This document shows, one piece after another, positions 53,236 through 61,969 of a DNA stretch of 63,319 nt. The notes under the pieces are model-generated. The model had not been told where the DNA came from. It saw only the letters and a program-made list of their open reading frames with translations, and made no database searches. Position numbers and translations under genes: made by a program. Position 1 is the stretch's first letter, and each line of letters opens with the position of its first letter. Source of the stretch: Verrucomicrobiota bacterium JB024. Its GTDB lineage: Bacteria > Verrucomicrobiota > Verrucomicrobiia > Opitutales > Cerasicoccaceae. The stretch spans positions 1-63,319 of the forward strand of contig JAUTCS010000078.1 of NCBI GenBank assembly GCA_030673825.1, given 5' to 3'.

Positions 53236-54567
53236 CTACCGAGTTGTCATCGGCAGATTTTCCGGGACCAAATCCCATTTAACCGAAGGCAATGACGACT
53301 CTACGGAACGGGTGATTACTTCGCCGTCATCCAGTTGAACCTCATATTCGCCATGGAAAGCGCGGAAGGTAACACAACCGTTGGTGTCCGTTCTCAAATG
53401 CACCCGCGTACGCCACTCTTCATGGATAAGGTGGTGAAGCGCATCGTAGGCGGGCTTTGGTTCCAGGCTCGCGTCGAGCAGTCCGGAATACACCCTGTCT
53501 TCCCCGGCGCATGCGCCACCGTCGGGTAAATTCCACCAAGTGATTCCCCGCACCAAGGGCTGACTGAACCACAGACGGTAGAGGTTGCGCGCAGCTTCGG
53601 CCTGGGCGTCCCGACCCGCCGCGTCGTCGTCGAGTGAAGTCAGGGTGATCTCGCTAATATGCAACGGCAAATTAAGAGGAGAAAGCTGGTCGAGCACTCG
53701 GAAGAGCTCCAGCGGGGTCCGTGACTCACCCCGGAGCATGTTGCGGAGTTCCTCGTCATGGAACAAATGGAACTGCAAACCAGCACCATCCACGCGCATA
53801 CCAAGAGATTGCAGGCGTCGGATGTAATTAATCCAAAGCTTGAGGTTGGCCGGATTCCACACGGCGGTGGCCTCGTTAATATAGCGTTCGGTATCGATGG
53901 GCAGAGCCTCCCGCGCCCATTCAAAGGCCCGTCGTCCGTAGTCGTCCGGCATCGGCACCGAGCCCGGTCGCCCCTGCCCGCGTCGCGCGGTTTCCAGCAC
54001 TTCATTGACCACATCCCAGCGGCGAATCCGCGTGCCGTAGCGCGTGGCGATGTCGGTCACATGCTCTTGCCAAAGTCGAGTTTGCTTCGCCATTGGCAGT
54101 GCGTCCAGCCACTCCGGCACCGACCACTGGGAAAAATCCCACACCAGCGGATGTCCGTGCATACGTAATCCATGATTCTCGCAGAAAGCAATCACGCGGT
54201 CCGGCGGGGGGCGTCGAACAACCGTTGGGCTGTCTACGTTGTAGCGGCGCTTCCCGCGTTCGGGCTCTATTCCCTTCCAGTAAAAGGGCACCGTCGCCGC
54301 GTTGAACAGCGCCAGATAAGCCTGTTCGTAGGCCGCATTGCGGGCGGGTGAATCGTAGCCGTCGAGCAGGAATATGTTCGCCCCGAAATGGAAGGACGAC
54401 GCGGTCTGCCGCGCAGCCACCCGCACACCAGGCAAAGGTGCGCCTTCGGGCGTCGTCACCCGGACGCGAACTTCGCTTTTACGCGCGCGCTCGATGTCGG
54501 TTTCGATCCGCAGTGCAATGGAGGGATCTTCCCACAAATTGCGGTAGGCATAGGAAAGGTAAGTCAT
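53236..54567 (-). CDS. GH10-family endo-beta-xylanase-like protein (copy 1)
   Basis: This 443-residue protein is a GH10 barrel: FHFGANIFLLDGY near 59, FYWKGIEPERGKRRY near 95, LRMHGHPLVWDFSQWSVPEW at 134-153, the acid/base E189 in RWDVVNEVLET, and the nucleophile E306 in LHISEITLTS, with TWWNLPDG near 343. An N-terminal beta domain (RVRVTTPEGAPLPGVRVAAR) and a C-terminal beta domain (RTDTNGCVTFRAFHGEYEVQ) flank it. There is no signal peptide, so it appears cytoplasmic, unlike most xylanases, and may cut imported oligosaccharides. The copy at 58525 has the same length and nearly the same motifs. Confidence 0.88.
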   Translation of the reverse strand: MTYLSYAYRNLWEDPSIALRIETDIERARKSEVRVRVTTPEGAPLPGVRVAARQTASSFHFGANIFLLDGYDSPARNAAYEQAYLALFNAATVPFYWKGIEPERGKRRYNVDSPTVVRRPPPDRVIAFCENHGLRMHGHPLVWDFSQWSVPEWLDALPMAKQTRLWQEHVTDIATRYGTRIRRWDVVNEVLETARRGQGRPGSVPMPDDYGRRAFEWAREALPIDTERYINEATAVWNPANLKLWINYIRRLQSLGMRVDGAGLQFHLFHDEELRNMLRGESRTPLELFRVLDQLSPLNLPLHISEITLTSLDDDAAGRDAQAEAARNLYRLWFSQPLVRGITWWNLPDGGACAGEDRVYSGLLDASLEPKPAYDALHHLIHEEWRTRVHLRTDTNGCVTFRAFHGEYEVQLDDGEVITRSVESSLPSVKWDLVPENLPMTTR

Positions 54568-54620
54568 GATATCGGCATCAGTAATTAAACCCGGAGCATA
54601 TCATACGCCTTGATCATGAA

Positions 54621-54647
54621 CCGCCGGGGCATGACAAACCCCGGAGG
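54621..54647 (-). terminator. GC-rich hairpin after the PEP-CTERM gene
   Basis: ccgccgggg (54621-54629) and ccccggagg (54639-54647) pair at 8 of 9 positions with a 9-base loop, 25 bases past the stop of the PEP-CTERM gene. No T-run follows on the minus strand, so it may need Rho or may act from both sides as a barrier. Confidence 0.45.
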
Positions 54648-54671
54648 CTCATTCATCGATAAGCAGAAGTG

Positions 54672-55631
54672 TCAACGACGGCGACGCTGAACACGCCGTA
54701 GGAGTAAGGCGGACACACTTATGCCCAGCAGCAGGCCCGTTACGGCCGGTTCTGGCAGTGGAGTAACATCGGTCAGACTCTCACCGTAGCGAATTTCGTC
54801 CATGATGTAGCTGGAACTATATGCGCTATTACTCGAGGTGTAGCTAGCCAACTGCAAAACGTCACCGCTAGACAACGAAATCGTACCCGTATAGGAAACA
54901 TTCAGGTAGCCATCTGATACCACGTTGGTCGTTAAAGCAGTGTCGGTCATACCGGCGGCGCGGGCAGCGGCGAGTCCAGATTCATCCAGTATCCAGACCT
55001 CAAGTGTGCCGCTGCCCGTGCTCAGTCCAGTGATTTTCGTCACGAACAGGTAGGTTGAGCCATCGTAAATGCCCGGTCTTACTGCGGCGGATGTATTCGA
55101 GTAATAGTAGTCATTGTAACCGGAGGCGGAAAGGCCATTATAGTAGGATGAGTTGCCTCCATAGAAGGGCAACACCGCGTATTCCAACGTGCCCGAAGAA
55201 CTCCCGTTGCGGAATCGAGTTGTCCAGGTGGAGCCTGTCTGACCTGAGGCGGAGTCTATCGGCTGGTCCTCTGTCTGAAAGAGGAAGCTGCCGTAAACCG
55301 TCGAAGTCGTGACATTGGTGCCGGAGGTTCGGTTAAGCAGCGTAGCCGCTCCACTGGAACTGGTGATCAAGGCGGAGCCCCCGGAGGTATAGAGGCCCGA
55401 GAAGGCCAGGCCATTGCTGACCGTGGCTTGCACACCCCCTCCCAAGCTCCAGGACGAGGAGAAGCCGGTCCCGCCGCTGTTGCCAGCCAAGTTGCTGCCA
55501 ACAGCGTAGTCAAAGCTGTCTTCCAGCAAGATCGTCGCGGATAACGAGGAGGCCAACGCGCCTAAGGTCAGCAGAGAAATCAGGCAAGATTTGCCGGAGA
55601 GTGAGATGGGGTTGAGACAATTTGTATTCAT
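54672..55631 (-). CDS. PEP-CTERM sorting-domain protein (copy 1)
   Basis: This 319-residue protein has a signal peptide (CLISLLTLGALASSLSATIL). The mature part is a Ser/Gly-rich beta protein (ESFDYAVGSNLAGNSGGTGF-like start; the real text begins EDSFDYAVG). The end is a PEP-CTERM signal: LPEP, a hydrophobic stretch (VTGLLLGISVSALLL) and a basic tail RRVQRRRR. Such tails are recognised by exosortases, and the proteins go to the surface or matrix. The paralogue at 61970 shares GGTGFS, TSGGSAL and SGDVLQLA blocks. No exosortase is in the window. The fold looks like a lectin-type jelly roll, which would suit sugar binding. Confidence 0.85.
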   Translation of the reverse strand: MNTNCLNPISLSGKSCLISLLTLGALASSLSATILLEDSFDYAVGSNLAGNSGGTGFSSSWSLGGGVQATVSNGLAFSGLYTSGGSALITSSSGAATLLNRTSGTNVTTSTVYGSFLFQTEDQPIDSASGQTGSTWTTRFRNGSSSGTLEYAVLPFYGGNSSYYNGLSASGYNDYYYSNTSAAVRPGIYDGSTYLFVTKITGLSTGSGTLEVWILDESGLAAARAAGMTDTALTTNVVSDGYLNVSYTGTISLSSGDVLQLASYTSSNSAYSSSYIMDEIRYGESLTDVTPLPEPAVTGLLLGISVSALLLRRVQRRRR

Positions 55632-55694
55632 TGTTTTATGGGTTATTGTTGAGGAGTCATGGAAACGTCGGTATGGAACTGTCAGTCGGCACCT

Positions 55695-55976
55695 TTACGC
55701 AATAAAGCAACAGGATCTCGCCTTTGGGCGTAGCGCCGGGGACTTCGATAAGGTTGTTTTCCATTTGCCGCTCGATGATGGACAATAGGGAAACGCCGCA
55801 TGGTTATCGCTCTCGTAAAGCGTGCACGCATAACCTATCCCTATCGCAACAAACAAAATGGCCGGCAAAATAGCGGTCACCGTAAGCGTGGCCAGCAAAG
55901 CGATCAGGGGAACCCCGCCGCAACAACGGAACACGTGCCGACGCATCCGGGTGAATGAAGGGAACCAAGGCATCAT
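55695..55976 (-). pseudogene. Decayed prepilin-like N-terminus
   Basis: A 93-codon frame contains PLIALLATLTVTAILPAILF, which lines up with the prepilin core FSLIELLAxxxxxAILAAIL, but the glutamate is lost, Pro interrupts the helix, and no leader or globular domain follows. The frame above it (55804-56247) gives only shadow sequence over this part. It looks like the ruin of a pseudopilin gene of the kind found at 49979 and 59907. A chance hydrophobic frame is possible. Confidence 0.35.
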
Positions 55977-56124
55977 TTCGCATCATCCCTGACGTGGAGT
56001 CATGCTTCAATATAATTTTCATCGAACAAGTTAACTTGGCTCGTGCTTCTGGCTGAGTCCCACGATTTGGCCCAGTCGCTATGATTGATTTGCGGTCGGC
56101 TTGTCGTGTTCGTTTATTTGGTTG

Positions 56125-56312
56125 TGGAGGTTTTGGCGCAGGAAATATCCCGGCTGCGCGAAGAATGTTGTCCACCGTCGTATCGCTAACAGTATGATCA
56201 AGGTTCCTTGAATTCTGCCGCAACCCCAGTCGGGGTTTCTTCGGCAAGCTTGACTCGTAGCTCTCGAATGATCGCTATCTCCTTTTGGCGCTCGGTTTGA
56301 ATATGTCGTTTC
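56125..56312 (-). pseudogene. Shattered integrase-core transposase fragment
   Basis: Three minus-strand frames in sequence spell one known pattern: KEIAIIRELRVKLAEE, then NPDWGCGRIQG, then DHTVSDTTVDNILRAAGIFP followed by APK. This is the region just before the catalytic core of rve-type transposases/integrases (consensus near ENPxWGYxRIQGEL...GHxVSxxTVxxILxxxGIxPAPxR). Two frameshifts and loss of the catalytic core make it non-functional. It lies exactly between the two carbohydrate modules, marking an old insertion. I did not find terminal repeats. Confidence 0.6.
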
Positions 56313-56420
56313 GCCGCATGTTTTGCGGCAATGAGTCTGCGCCGCAAGCATCATAGGCTTGTGCGAGCTATCCGTAATAATACGATTACTGTCACTCTTT
56401 ATAGATGCTTAATCAAAGTG

Positions 56421-58166
56421 ATGAAACGAAACTCAAAACTCTTCTTCGGTTTTCAAATATTATCTTTTTCTGTCTTCATGCTGTTCGGTTGCATGAACGT
56501 TAGCGCATCTGTTTCCTATTCTGAGAGGAAGGCAGACCTTTCTGCTTTCTTTAACAAACTCAATACGGGAAAATATGTCACGGTAGTTACTCTTGGAGGC
56601 TCAATTACGATGCATCAAAACGGTTGGGCCCAGAAAACAATCGAACTCATGCGCACGGCATATCCACAGGCAACGATCAATTTCGTCAATGCGGGGATCA
56701 GCGGTACAGGAAGTAATTTTGGAGTATTTCGTTTGAAGCGCGACGTCATCGAAATGCGGCCCGATATGGTAATCATCGAATACGCAGTAAATGATAGCGA
56801 TACTGACGATACCGTCTGCATCAGAAATCTCGAGTCCATCGTCAGCCGTTTGCGAGGTCTGCCACACCCCCCTGCACTGATCTTTTTGGAGTCAGCTTCC
56901 GAAAGTGGAGTTAATCAAAGTCGGCATAATCAAGTCGCTCGGCACTATGGGATCCTTGACGTGGACATGCAATCAGTGGTTGATGCCTATCTGACCGAAA
57001 GTGGCAAATCGTGGAGCGATTTGTACAGTGATTGCGTCCATCCGAATGAGTCTGGCCATGCCCTATATGCTCAAACTCTCTGGCAGGGCATGCAGGCAAA
57101 CATACAACTTGAGAATATCACTGGGATTAGAGAAAATTCGAATTCACCCCTTTCGAAGCAAGGTCTGGTCCTGGATGCTTGTCTGCTACTGCCTAATTTC
57201 ATGCAGAACGGCTGGGACTACCAAGGTGAAAGCTCACAGGGGTGGTGGGGGAAATACTTTCAGGGAACACTGCAAAGTGGAGAAGATGGCTCTGCGTTGC
57301 ATGTTCCTTTTTACGGGCGTACGATCGGTGTGGTCCTGATGACAAGAGAGGGGACGGGCAAATTACGCATCGCTGTGGATGGAGAACTGATTAATGAAAT
57401 AGATGCCTACACCCCGAATTGGTTCTATAAGGTCTATGTTCATCCGGAACTTTTGGAAGACAGTTGGCATGTGCTGAGTTTGGTCCCGATAAGTAGCGAT
57501 GACACCGCCGCCAACGTCCGTATCGCTTACCTGCTGACAGAAGACCAAAGCAATGTCCCAGCCATCCCGGCTGATTTTTGGGACGTTGTTTGGCCAGAAA
57601 GTCATCGTCTGACCTCTGGATTAAGTCAAGTGGACTGGACGGCCGTCTCGGCCACGGATTGGTCTATTGCAGGCCCCTTTGGGCCGCAAACAGACAAACC
57701 GTGGGAAGACCCTGGCGTTGCGATGGATCTGGATTACGGATTGGATCCCGCGCAGGCGCCGGATCTGGATCAATCCTATAGCGGTTATGCTGGCAGGGTG
57801 GTGAGGTTGGAATCGGGTGAAGGCGACGGAAGCTGGGTGAACCTGGGGAAAATGTTTGGTCTTCACAACCGCGGCGTAAGCTATGCTTACCTCCGTCTAA
57901 AAGCCGAGCACTCGGGAGATTACACCTTCCGGTTAGCCGTGGATTATTTCGCTTATATATATGCTAACGGCGAATGCGTAAGCACCCTGATGGAGGCGCA
58001 CGGAGATCCACTGAAGGAAGTTCCTGTAACACTGCCATTACAAGCAGGTGAAAATATCGTATGCCTGGTGATGCACGCGGGAAGCATGGGAGCCGGTTTT
58101 CGCTTGGAATACCCGAACAATCGGGGGATTTCGATTGAGCCAATTGGAATGACCAAGCTTCCGTGA
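56421..58166 (+). CDS. Secreted SGNH/GDSL hydrolase with C-terminal beta module (copy 2)
   Basis: From the ATG at 56421 the protein has about 581 residues. The signal region (FQILSFSVFMLFGC) could be a lipoprotein signal ending at C24. SGNH blocks: TLGGSITMHQNG with S61, NAGISGTGSNFG, IIEYAVNDSD with N124, and SDCVHPNESGH with D204 and H207. The C-terminal part contains AGPFGPQTDKPWEDPG and YAYLRLKAEHSGDYTFRLAV with GENIVCLVMHAG, a PA14-like pattern that may bind sugar. Probably a polysaccharide esterase. It is the module-2 partner of the SGNH gene at 50678, with about 150 extra residues. Confidence 0.85.
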   Translation: MKRNSKLFFGFQILSFSVFMLFGCMNVSASVSYSERKADLSAFFNKLNTGKYVTVVTLGGSITMHQNGWAQKTIELMRTAYPQATINFVNAGISGTGSNFGVFRLKRDVIEMRPDMVIIEYAVNDSDTDDTVCIRNLESIVSRLRGLPHPPALIFLESASESGVNQSRHNQVARHYGILDVDMQSVVDAYLTESGKSWSDLYSDCVHPNESGHALYAQTLWQGMQANIQLENITGIRENSNSPLSKQGLVLDACLLLPNFMQNGWDYQGESSQGWWGKYFQGTLQSGEDGSALHVPFYGRTIGVVLMTREGTGKLRIAVDGELINEIDAYTPNWFYKVYVHPELLEDSWHVLSLVPISSDDTAANVRIAYLLTEDQSNVPAIPADFWDVVWPESHRLTSGLSQVDWTAVSATDWSIAGPFGPQTDKPWEDPGVAMDLDYGLDPAQAPDLDQSYSGYAGRVVRLESGEGDGSWVNLGKMFGLHNRGVSYAYLRLKAEHSGDYTFRLAVDYFAYIYANGECVSTLMEAHGDPLKEVPVTLPLQAGENIVCLVMHAGSMGAGFRLEYPNNRGISIEPIGMTKLP

Positions 58167-58524
58167 GGTCGTTCGCATTCGTCGATGCGGGGAAGTTTCC
58201 TTAACCTTTTGGGAAGATAATATCAGAGATATTGATTGCCTCAGCCCTCTCTCACACCTGGATCGAGTGCAGTCGTCTGGTCGAGTTCCTTGATGTCATC
58301 CACAAGGTCAGCCCCTATCCGAACAAAGCCCGGTTGCTCAGTCTTGTTTGGACGGGGAGTGATTGGCCTGGCACACATTTGCCTGTATCGCTCTAGTGCT
58401 TGCCGTCATCGCCAGCGCGTGCCTGTTTCAAGACGTAGTGCTCTTTGGGTAGAAACTGATCACCAAAATCTACAATAAAAACTATCGAGATTTTACGGAA
58501 GGATGAATTGGTGATACGCTATAT
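58167..58524. other. Intergenic stretch, no supported gene
   Basis: A 358-base gap between two convergent genes. A 45-codon minus-strand frame (58241-58378) ends with PGFVRIGADLVDDIKELDQT, which has a coherent, amphipathic look and may be the tail of a lost gene, but I cannot name the family. A small hairpin (cgcat ... atgcg) follows the SGNH stop near 58178. The plus-strand frame 58236-58478 looks random. Confidence 0.35.
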
Positions 58525-59856
58525 TTACTTTACGCAGGTCATATCATCGGTTTGCGTGATATCCAGCCGAGTCGCCTTCTTATGTTGATCAAGCGTGAAT
58601 CGCACTTTTTTTGCATCTTCGATGCTCAGTTCATAATCGCCGTGGAAGCCGCGAAACTCAACCCATCCCTCCGCATTCGTTATTCCAGAGAAGCGGGTTT
58701 TCCATTCATCATGAATCAACTGGTGCAGTGCATGGTAGGACGGCTTGGGCTCCAGGTGCATATCGAGCAGACCGGAACAGACCCGGTCTTCACCGGCACA
58801 GGCGCCGCCGTCTGGGAAATTCCACCAAGTGATTCCTTGCACCGCAGGATGGCTGAACCACAATCGGTAAAGGTTGCGTGCAGTCTCTGCCTGGGCCTCA
58901 CGCCCAGCCGCGTCGTCCTTGATTGATGTTAACGTGATTTCGCTGATATGCAATGGAAGGTCAAGCGGGGCCAATCGATCAAGCGCCGTGTATAATTCAT
59001 GCGGCGTGTATGTTTCCCCGCGAAGCATGCTGAGCAGATTCTCATCGAAAAACATGTGAAACTGCAAACCAGCGCCGTCGATGCGCATTCCAATGGACTG
59101 TAGTCGGCGAATGTAACGGATCCACAGCTCAAGGTTGGTTGGATTCCACACTGCCGTGGCCTCGTTGATATAACGTTCTGTTTCACCAGGTAAAGCCGCT
59201 TGGGCGCACTCGAAGGCGAGTCGGCCATAATCGTCTGGCATCCGGACCGACCCCGGGCGGCCTTGTGGGCGACGTGCGGTCTCCAACACTTCGTTGACCA
59301 CGTCCCAGCGACCGATACGCTCTCCGTAGCGTTGCGCAATGTCAGTCACATGTTCACGCCAAAGGCGTGTTTGTTCTTCCATCGGCAATTTGTCCAGCCA
59401 CTCGGGCACAGACCATTGTGAGAAGTCCCACACCAGAGGATGTCCGTGCATGCGGAGCCCATTCTCTTCACAAAAAGCGATAACGCGCTCCGGAGGCGGG
59501 CGCCGAACAACTTTCGGGCTATCAGGACAATGGCGACGCTGCCCTTGTTCAGGCTCCAGGCCCTTCCAATAAAAAGGAACGGTAGCCGCATTGAATAAAT
59601 TCAGGTAGGCGTCCTCATAGCGCTCGTTGAAGGCATCCGTATCATAACCATCCAACAGGAAGATGTTTGCTCCAAAATGGAAATGGGATGTTATTTGGCG
59701 GCACTCAATTCTGATTCCAGACAGAGGCTCTCCTTCGGGCGACTTGACGCAAACTCGACATGGCGACTTTCTTACACGCTCAATATCAATGTCGATTCGT
59801 TCTTGAATGCGACAATCGTTCCATAATGCACGATAGGAATTTGAAATATAATTCAT
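58525..59856 (-). CDS. GH10-family endo-beta-xylanase-like protein (copy 2)
   Basis: This 443-residue protein aligns end to end with the copy at 53236, by eye at around 70% identity over the barrel. It keeps FHFGANIFLLDGYD, MHGHPLVWDFSQWSVPEWLD, acid/base E189 in RWDVVNEVLETARR, nucleophile E306 in LHISEITLTS and TWWNFPDGGACAGEDRV. The C-terminal domain (about 390-443) is the least similar part. It too has no signal peptide. It follows the pilin-like gene by 50 bases on the same strand, so the two are probably cotranscribed from the operator at 60720. Confidence 0.88.
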   Translation of the reverse strand: MNYISNSYRALWNDCRIQERIDIDIERVRKSPCRVCVKSPEGEPLSGIRIECRQITSHFHFGANIFLLDGYDTDAFNERYEDAYLNLFNAATVPFYWKGLEPEQGQRRHCPDSPKVVRRPPPERVIAFCEENGLRMHGHPLVWDFSQWSVPEWLDKLPMEEQTRLWREHVTDIAQRYGERIGRWDVVNEVLETARRPQGRPGSVRMPDDYGRLAFECAQAALPGETERYINEATAVWNPTNLELWIRYIRRLQSIGMRIDGAGLQFHMFFDENLLSMLRGETYTPHELYTALDRLAPLDLPLHISEITLTSIKDDAAGREAQAETARNLYRLWFSHPAVQGITWWNFPDGGACAGEDRVCSGLLDMHLEPKPSYHALHQLIHDEWKTRFSGITNAEGWVEFRGFHGDYELSIEDAKKVRFTLDQHKKATRLDITQTDDMTCVK

Positions 59857-59906
59857 CTAAATGTAATTGTATTATGCTAAAATGATGTTGTTGCGAGAAG
59901 ATCACA

Positions 59907-60650
59907 TTAAAGACCCGGGCTCCAGATATCCTTAACTTCACCTCTCGTATAGGGAGAATGGGTGTATTTCCTAACGTCGTCGGTTGAGGTGACATGACCA
60001 TCAACCCAGAGCATATGACTGACCCCCTGGATCGCTCCACCCGTTTCCTCTAGACCATCTCCCCGTATTTCTCGGGCCGCAGCGCGCATATAAACGGGAG
60101 TCAGCATCGCGGACATGCTGCTACTGCTGAATCCAGCCTCAGATGCGAGCAATGTTTCACTTGGAGACGGAATCTGACTGAGGCGAATCGGATTGCCCTC
60201 CAAGCTCAACGGATTGGCGATGGAACGACCTAAGCAGTAATTCATAGCAAAGCTGGGAGCCCGCCCTAACCAGCCCATACCCGTATATTCGGCGATTTTT
60301 TCTGACTGATAGGGGCTACGCAAGACAGGTATCTTGATTAGATCACCCCAGCTATCGGCTGCTTCGGGCGCTCCCAAGTAGGTAGAAACGTAACTCCACC
60401 AATAGGTATTCACGCTTGCAGCGGTTCCTTGGACGTCTGGCAGAGCGCCACCGTGGTCATTGGCGTAGAGTGTAATCGCTTGCCCAATCTGCCTGAGATT
60501 GGACGCGCTCGCTGTTCGGTCAGTCCGAATACGAATTGCATTTATCCCATTGATCAGGAGCGCGGCCAAAATGGCAATTATCGCAATCGCAGCCAGCAGT
60601 TCGATCAGGGAAAACGCATGAAGAGATTGCCGCTTTGGAACATTGTGCAT
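59907..60650 (-). CDS. Pseudopilin-like protein (copy 2)
   Basis: From the ATG at 60650 the protein has about 247 residues. The leader MHNVPKRQSLHA is cut before FSLIELLAAIAIIAILAALL (Glu at +5), a standard type IV pilin-like start; the ATG at 60674 would give a 20-residue leader. SASNLRQIGQAITLYANDHG follows, as in DUF1559-like proteins. The C-terminal motif is GVSHMLWVDGHV, a shortened form of H-X9-DG. A single pilin gene upstream of a GH10 gene mirrors module 1 in content but not in order. Confidence 0.82.
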   Translation of the reverse strand: MHNVPKRQSLHAFSLIELLAAIAIIAILAALLINGINAIRIRTDRTASASNLRQIGQAITLYANDHGGALPDVQGTAASVNTYWWSYVSTYLGAPEAADSWGDLIKIPVLRSPYQSEKIAEYTGMGWLGRAPSFAMNYCLGRSIANPLSLEGNPIRLSQIPSPSETLLASEAGFSSSSMSAMLTPVYMRAAAREIRGDGLEETGGAIQGVSHMLWVDGHVTSTDDVRKYTHSPYTRGEVKDIWSPGL

Positions 60651-60719
60651 TTGGCGATATGTGACATCAAGCATACGACTAAAATCGTAGCCCGTTTAGT
60701 CGTTTCGGCAATTTACTTT

Positions 60720-60739
60720 AAATTGAACAAGTTCAATTT
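60720..60739. promoter_or_regulatory. Perfect palindromic operator before pilin/GH10 (copy 2)
   Basis: aaattgaac and gttcaattt are exact reverse complements around a 2-base centre (aa), 20 bp in all. It lies between the LacI stop and the start of the pilin/GH10 transcript, 46 bases before 60674. The size and symmetry suit a LacI-family dimer. A related site lies at the LacI start (61857-61874). Confidence 0.65.
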
Positions 60740-60823
60740 TGTCCAGTGAAACTGGCTCGCAATCAGAATAGGCAACGACTACTGATCACTCAAAGGGGAC
60801 ATCGGACAATGTCTAGGCGTAGA

Positions 60824-61858
60824 CTAAATCGTTCTTCCGTGTACCCATTCGGGTTTGATCAGAATATCATGGGGATTCTGTGGTAATCCACGCTCGGCCT
60901 TCTGGAGCAAAAAGTGCATCTGCTCAATGGTCTTTTCCCCGACGAGGTCGTAGCGTTGACTAATACCTGCCACATCAGGGATTTCGCAGAAGTCATGATT
61001 GATGAAAGCAACACCGATGTCCTCCGGTACGCGAAGCCCTTTTTTCTGGATGGCTTCAAAAAAGAGCGTGTCATTGGTGATAATCGCGTCCGGGCGGTAT
61101 TTATCGATCCAGTCATAGAAAGCCTGGTCGGGGTAGCCAACAGGTAAATGGGGGGGGATGAAACGGGACGAGTAACGCTTCAGGAAGATTTCCTTGGCAT
61201 AAGAACCGAGCCAGTTGGTGCCAGTACGCAGTTCCGAACTCATTCCATGGGCCAATCCAATGCGCTTATAACCGGCCTCAGATACTTGCCGACAGGCAAT
61301 ATCCACGACCGCGAACGAATCGACGCGAACTTGATGGGCGAGGCTTTCATTGGAAAAAAGACCGGCGCATATAATGGAATAGCGCTTCAGGTCCAGCGGG
61401 ATGGTCATCATTGTTTTGTTGATGTGGGTTGTCAGTATGATACCCTTGATGCCGCGTGCTTCCATCAGCCTGTCTGGTTTTTGATGGGCAAGCAAATCGC
61501 GACGCAGGCGCAGTGGTATCAGGCTGTACCCCATGCGCTGCGCGGCATCATTCAACCCTTCTATCATGGTTTCGAGCCAGACAGGCTTCCCGTAGAGACT
61601 GGGAAAGTCATACCATCGGTCATCGATCAACACAGCTAAGTTCGACAATACGCTATGGGGCTTGTTGCGGAAGCGCCGCGACGAAAAGGCGGACATGACC
61701 GGGTCGGGTTGGTAGCCGAGCTTTTGGGCGGCTTCCTGGACGCGTTGGCGGGTTTTGGCGGCAATCCTTGTATCGTTTCTCAAGGCCATGGATGCCGTGG
61801 ATTTGGCCACTTTTGCTAATTTAGCGACGTCATCTAGCGTGCAATAAGACCGGTCCAT
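60824..61858 (-). CDS. LacI-family transcriptional regulator (copy 2)
   Basis: This 344-residue protein has the LacI HTH (YCTLDDVAKLAKVAKSTASM, ALRNDTRIAAKTRQRVQEAA) and GYQPDPVMSAFSSRRFRNKP as hinge region, with an effector domain containing ARGIKGIILTTHINKTMMTI and RPDAIITNDTLFFEAIQKKG. It is divergent from the PEP-CTERM gene (111 bases between starts) and upstream of the pilin/GH10 genes on the same strand. Palindromes of one type lie at its own start and before the pilin gene, so it probably represses both its own promoter and the module. Confidence 0.93.
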   Translation of the reverse strand: MDRSYCTLDDVAKLAKVAKSTASMALRNDTRIAAKTRQRVQEAAQKLGYQPDPVMSAFSSRRFRNKPHSVLSNLAVLIDDRWYDFPSLYGKPVWLETMIEGLNDAAQRMGYSLIPLRLRRDLLAHQKPDRLMEARGIKGIILTTHINKTMMTIPLDLKRYSIICAGLFSNESLAHQVRVDSFAVVDIACRQVSEAGYKRIGLAHGMSSELRTGTNWLGSYAKEIFLKRYSSRFIPPHLPVGYPDQAFYDWIDKYRPDAIITNDTLFFEAIQKKGLRVPEDIGVAFINHDFCEIPDVAGISQRYDLVGEKTIEQMHFLLQKAERGLPQNPHDILIKPEWVHGRTI

Positions 61859-61874
61859 TTGAACTGATTCAAAT
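61857..61874. promoter_or_regulatory. Palindromic site at the LacI start (copy 2)
   Basis: atttgaa and ttcaaat are exact reverse complements around ctga. The core TTGAACTGATTCAA agrees with the TTGAACAAGTTCAA core of the site at 60720 at 11 of 14 positions. It touches the LacI start codon and lies in the divergent gap to the PEP-CTERM gene, a natural place for self-repression. Confidence 0.5.
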
Positions 61875-61969
61875 GAATTTAATTTGGAAACTCAACTCGT
61901 TTCTTTATAACTGAATCACGCATGGGTTTCCTGTGCATTCATTCCGTTCACGTAAACAAATCTACTCTT

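Noticed and set aside
58241-58378. A 45-codon minus-strand frame ending like the tail of a PLP enzyme (GFVRIG...DDIKELDQ)
   Set aside because: The resemblance is short and vague; no upstream part of such a gene is present.
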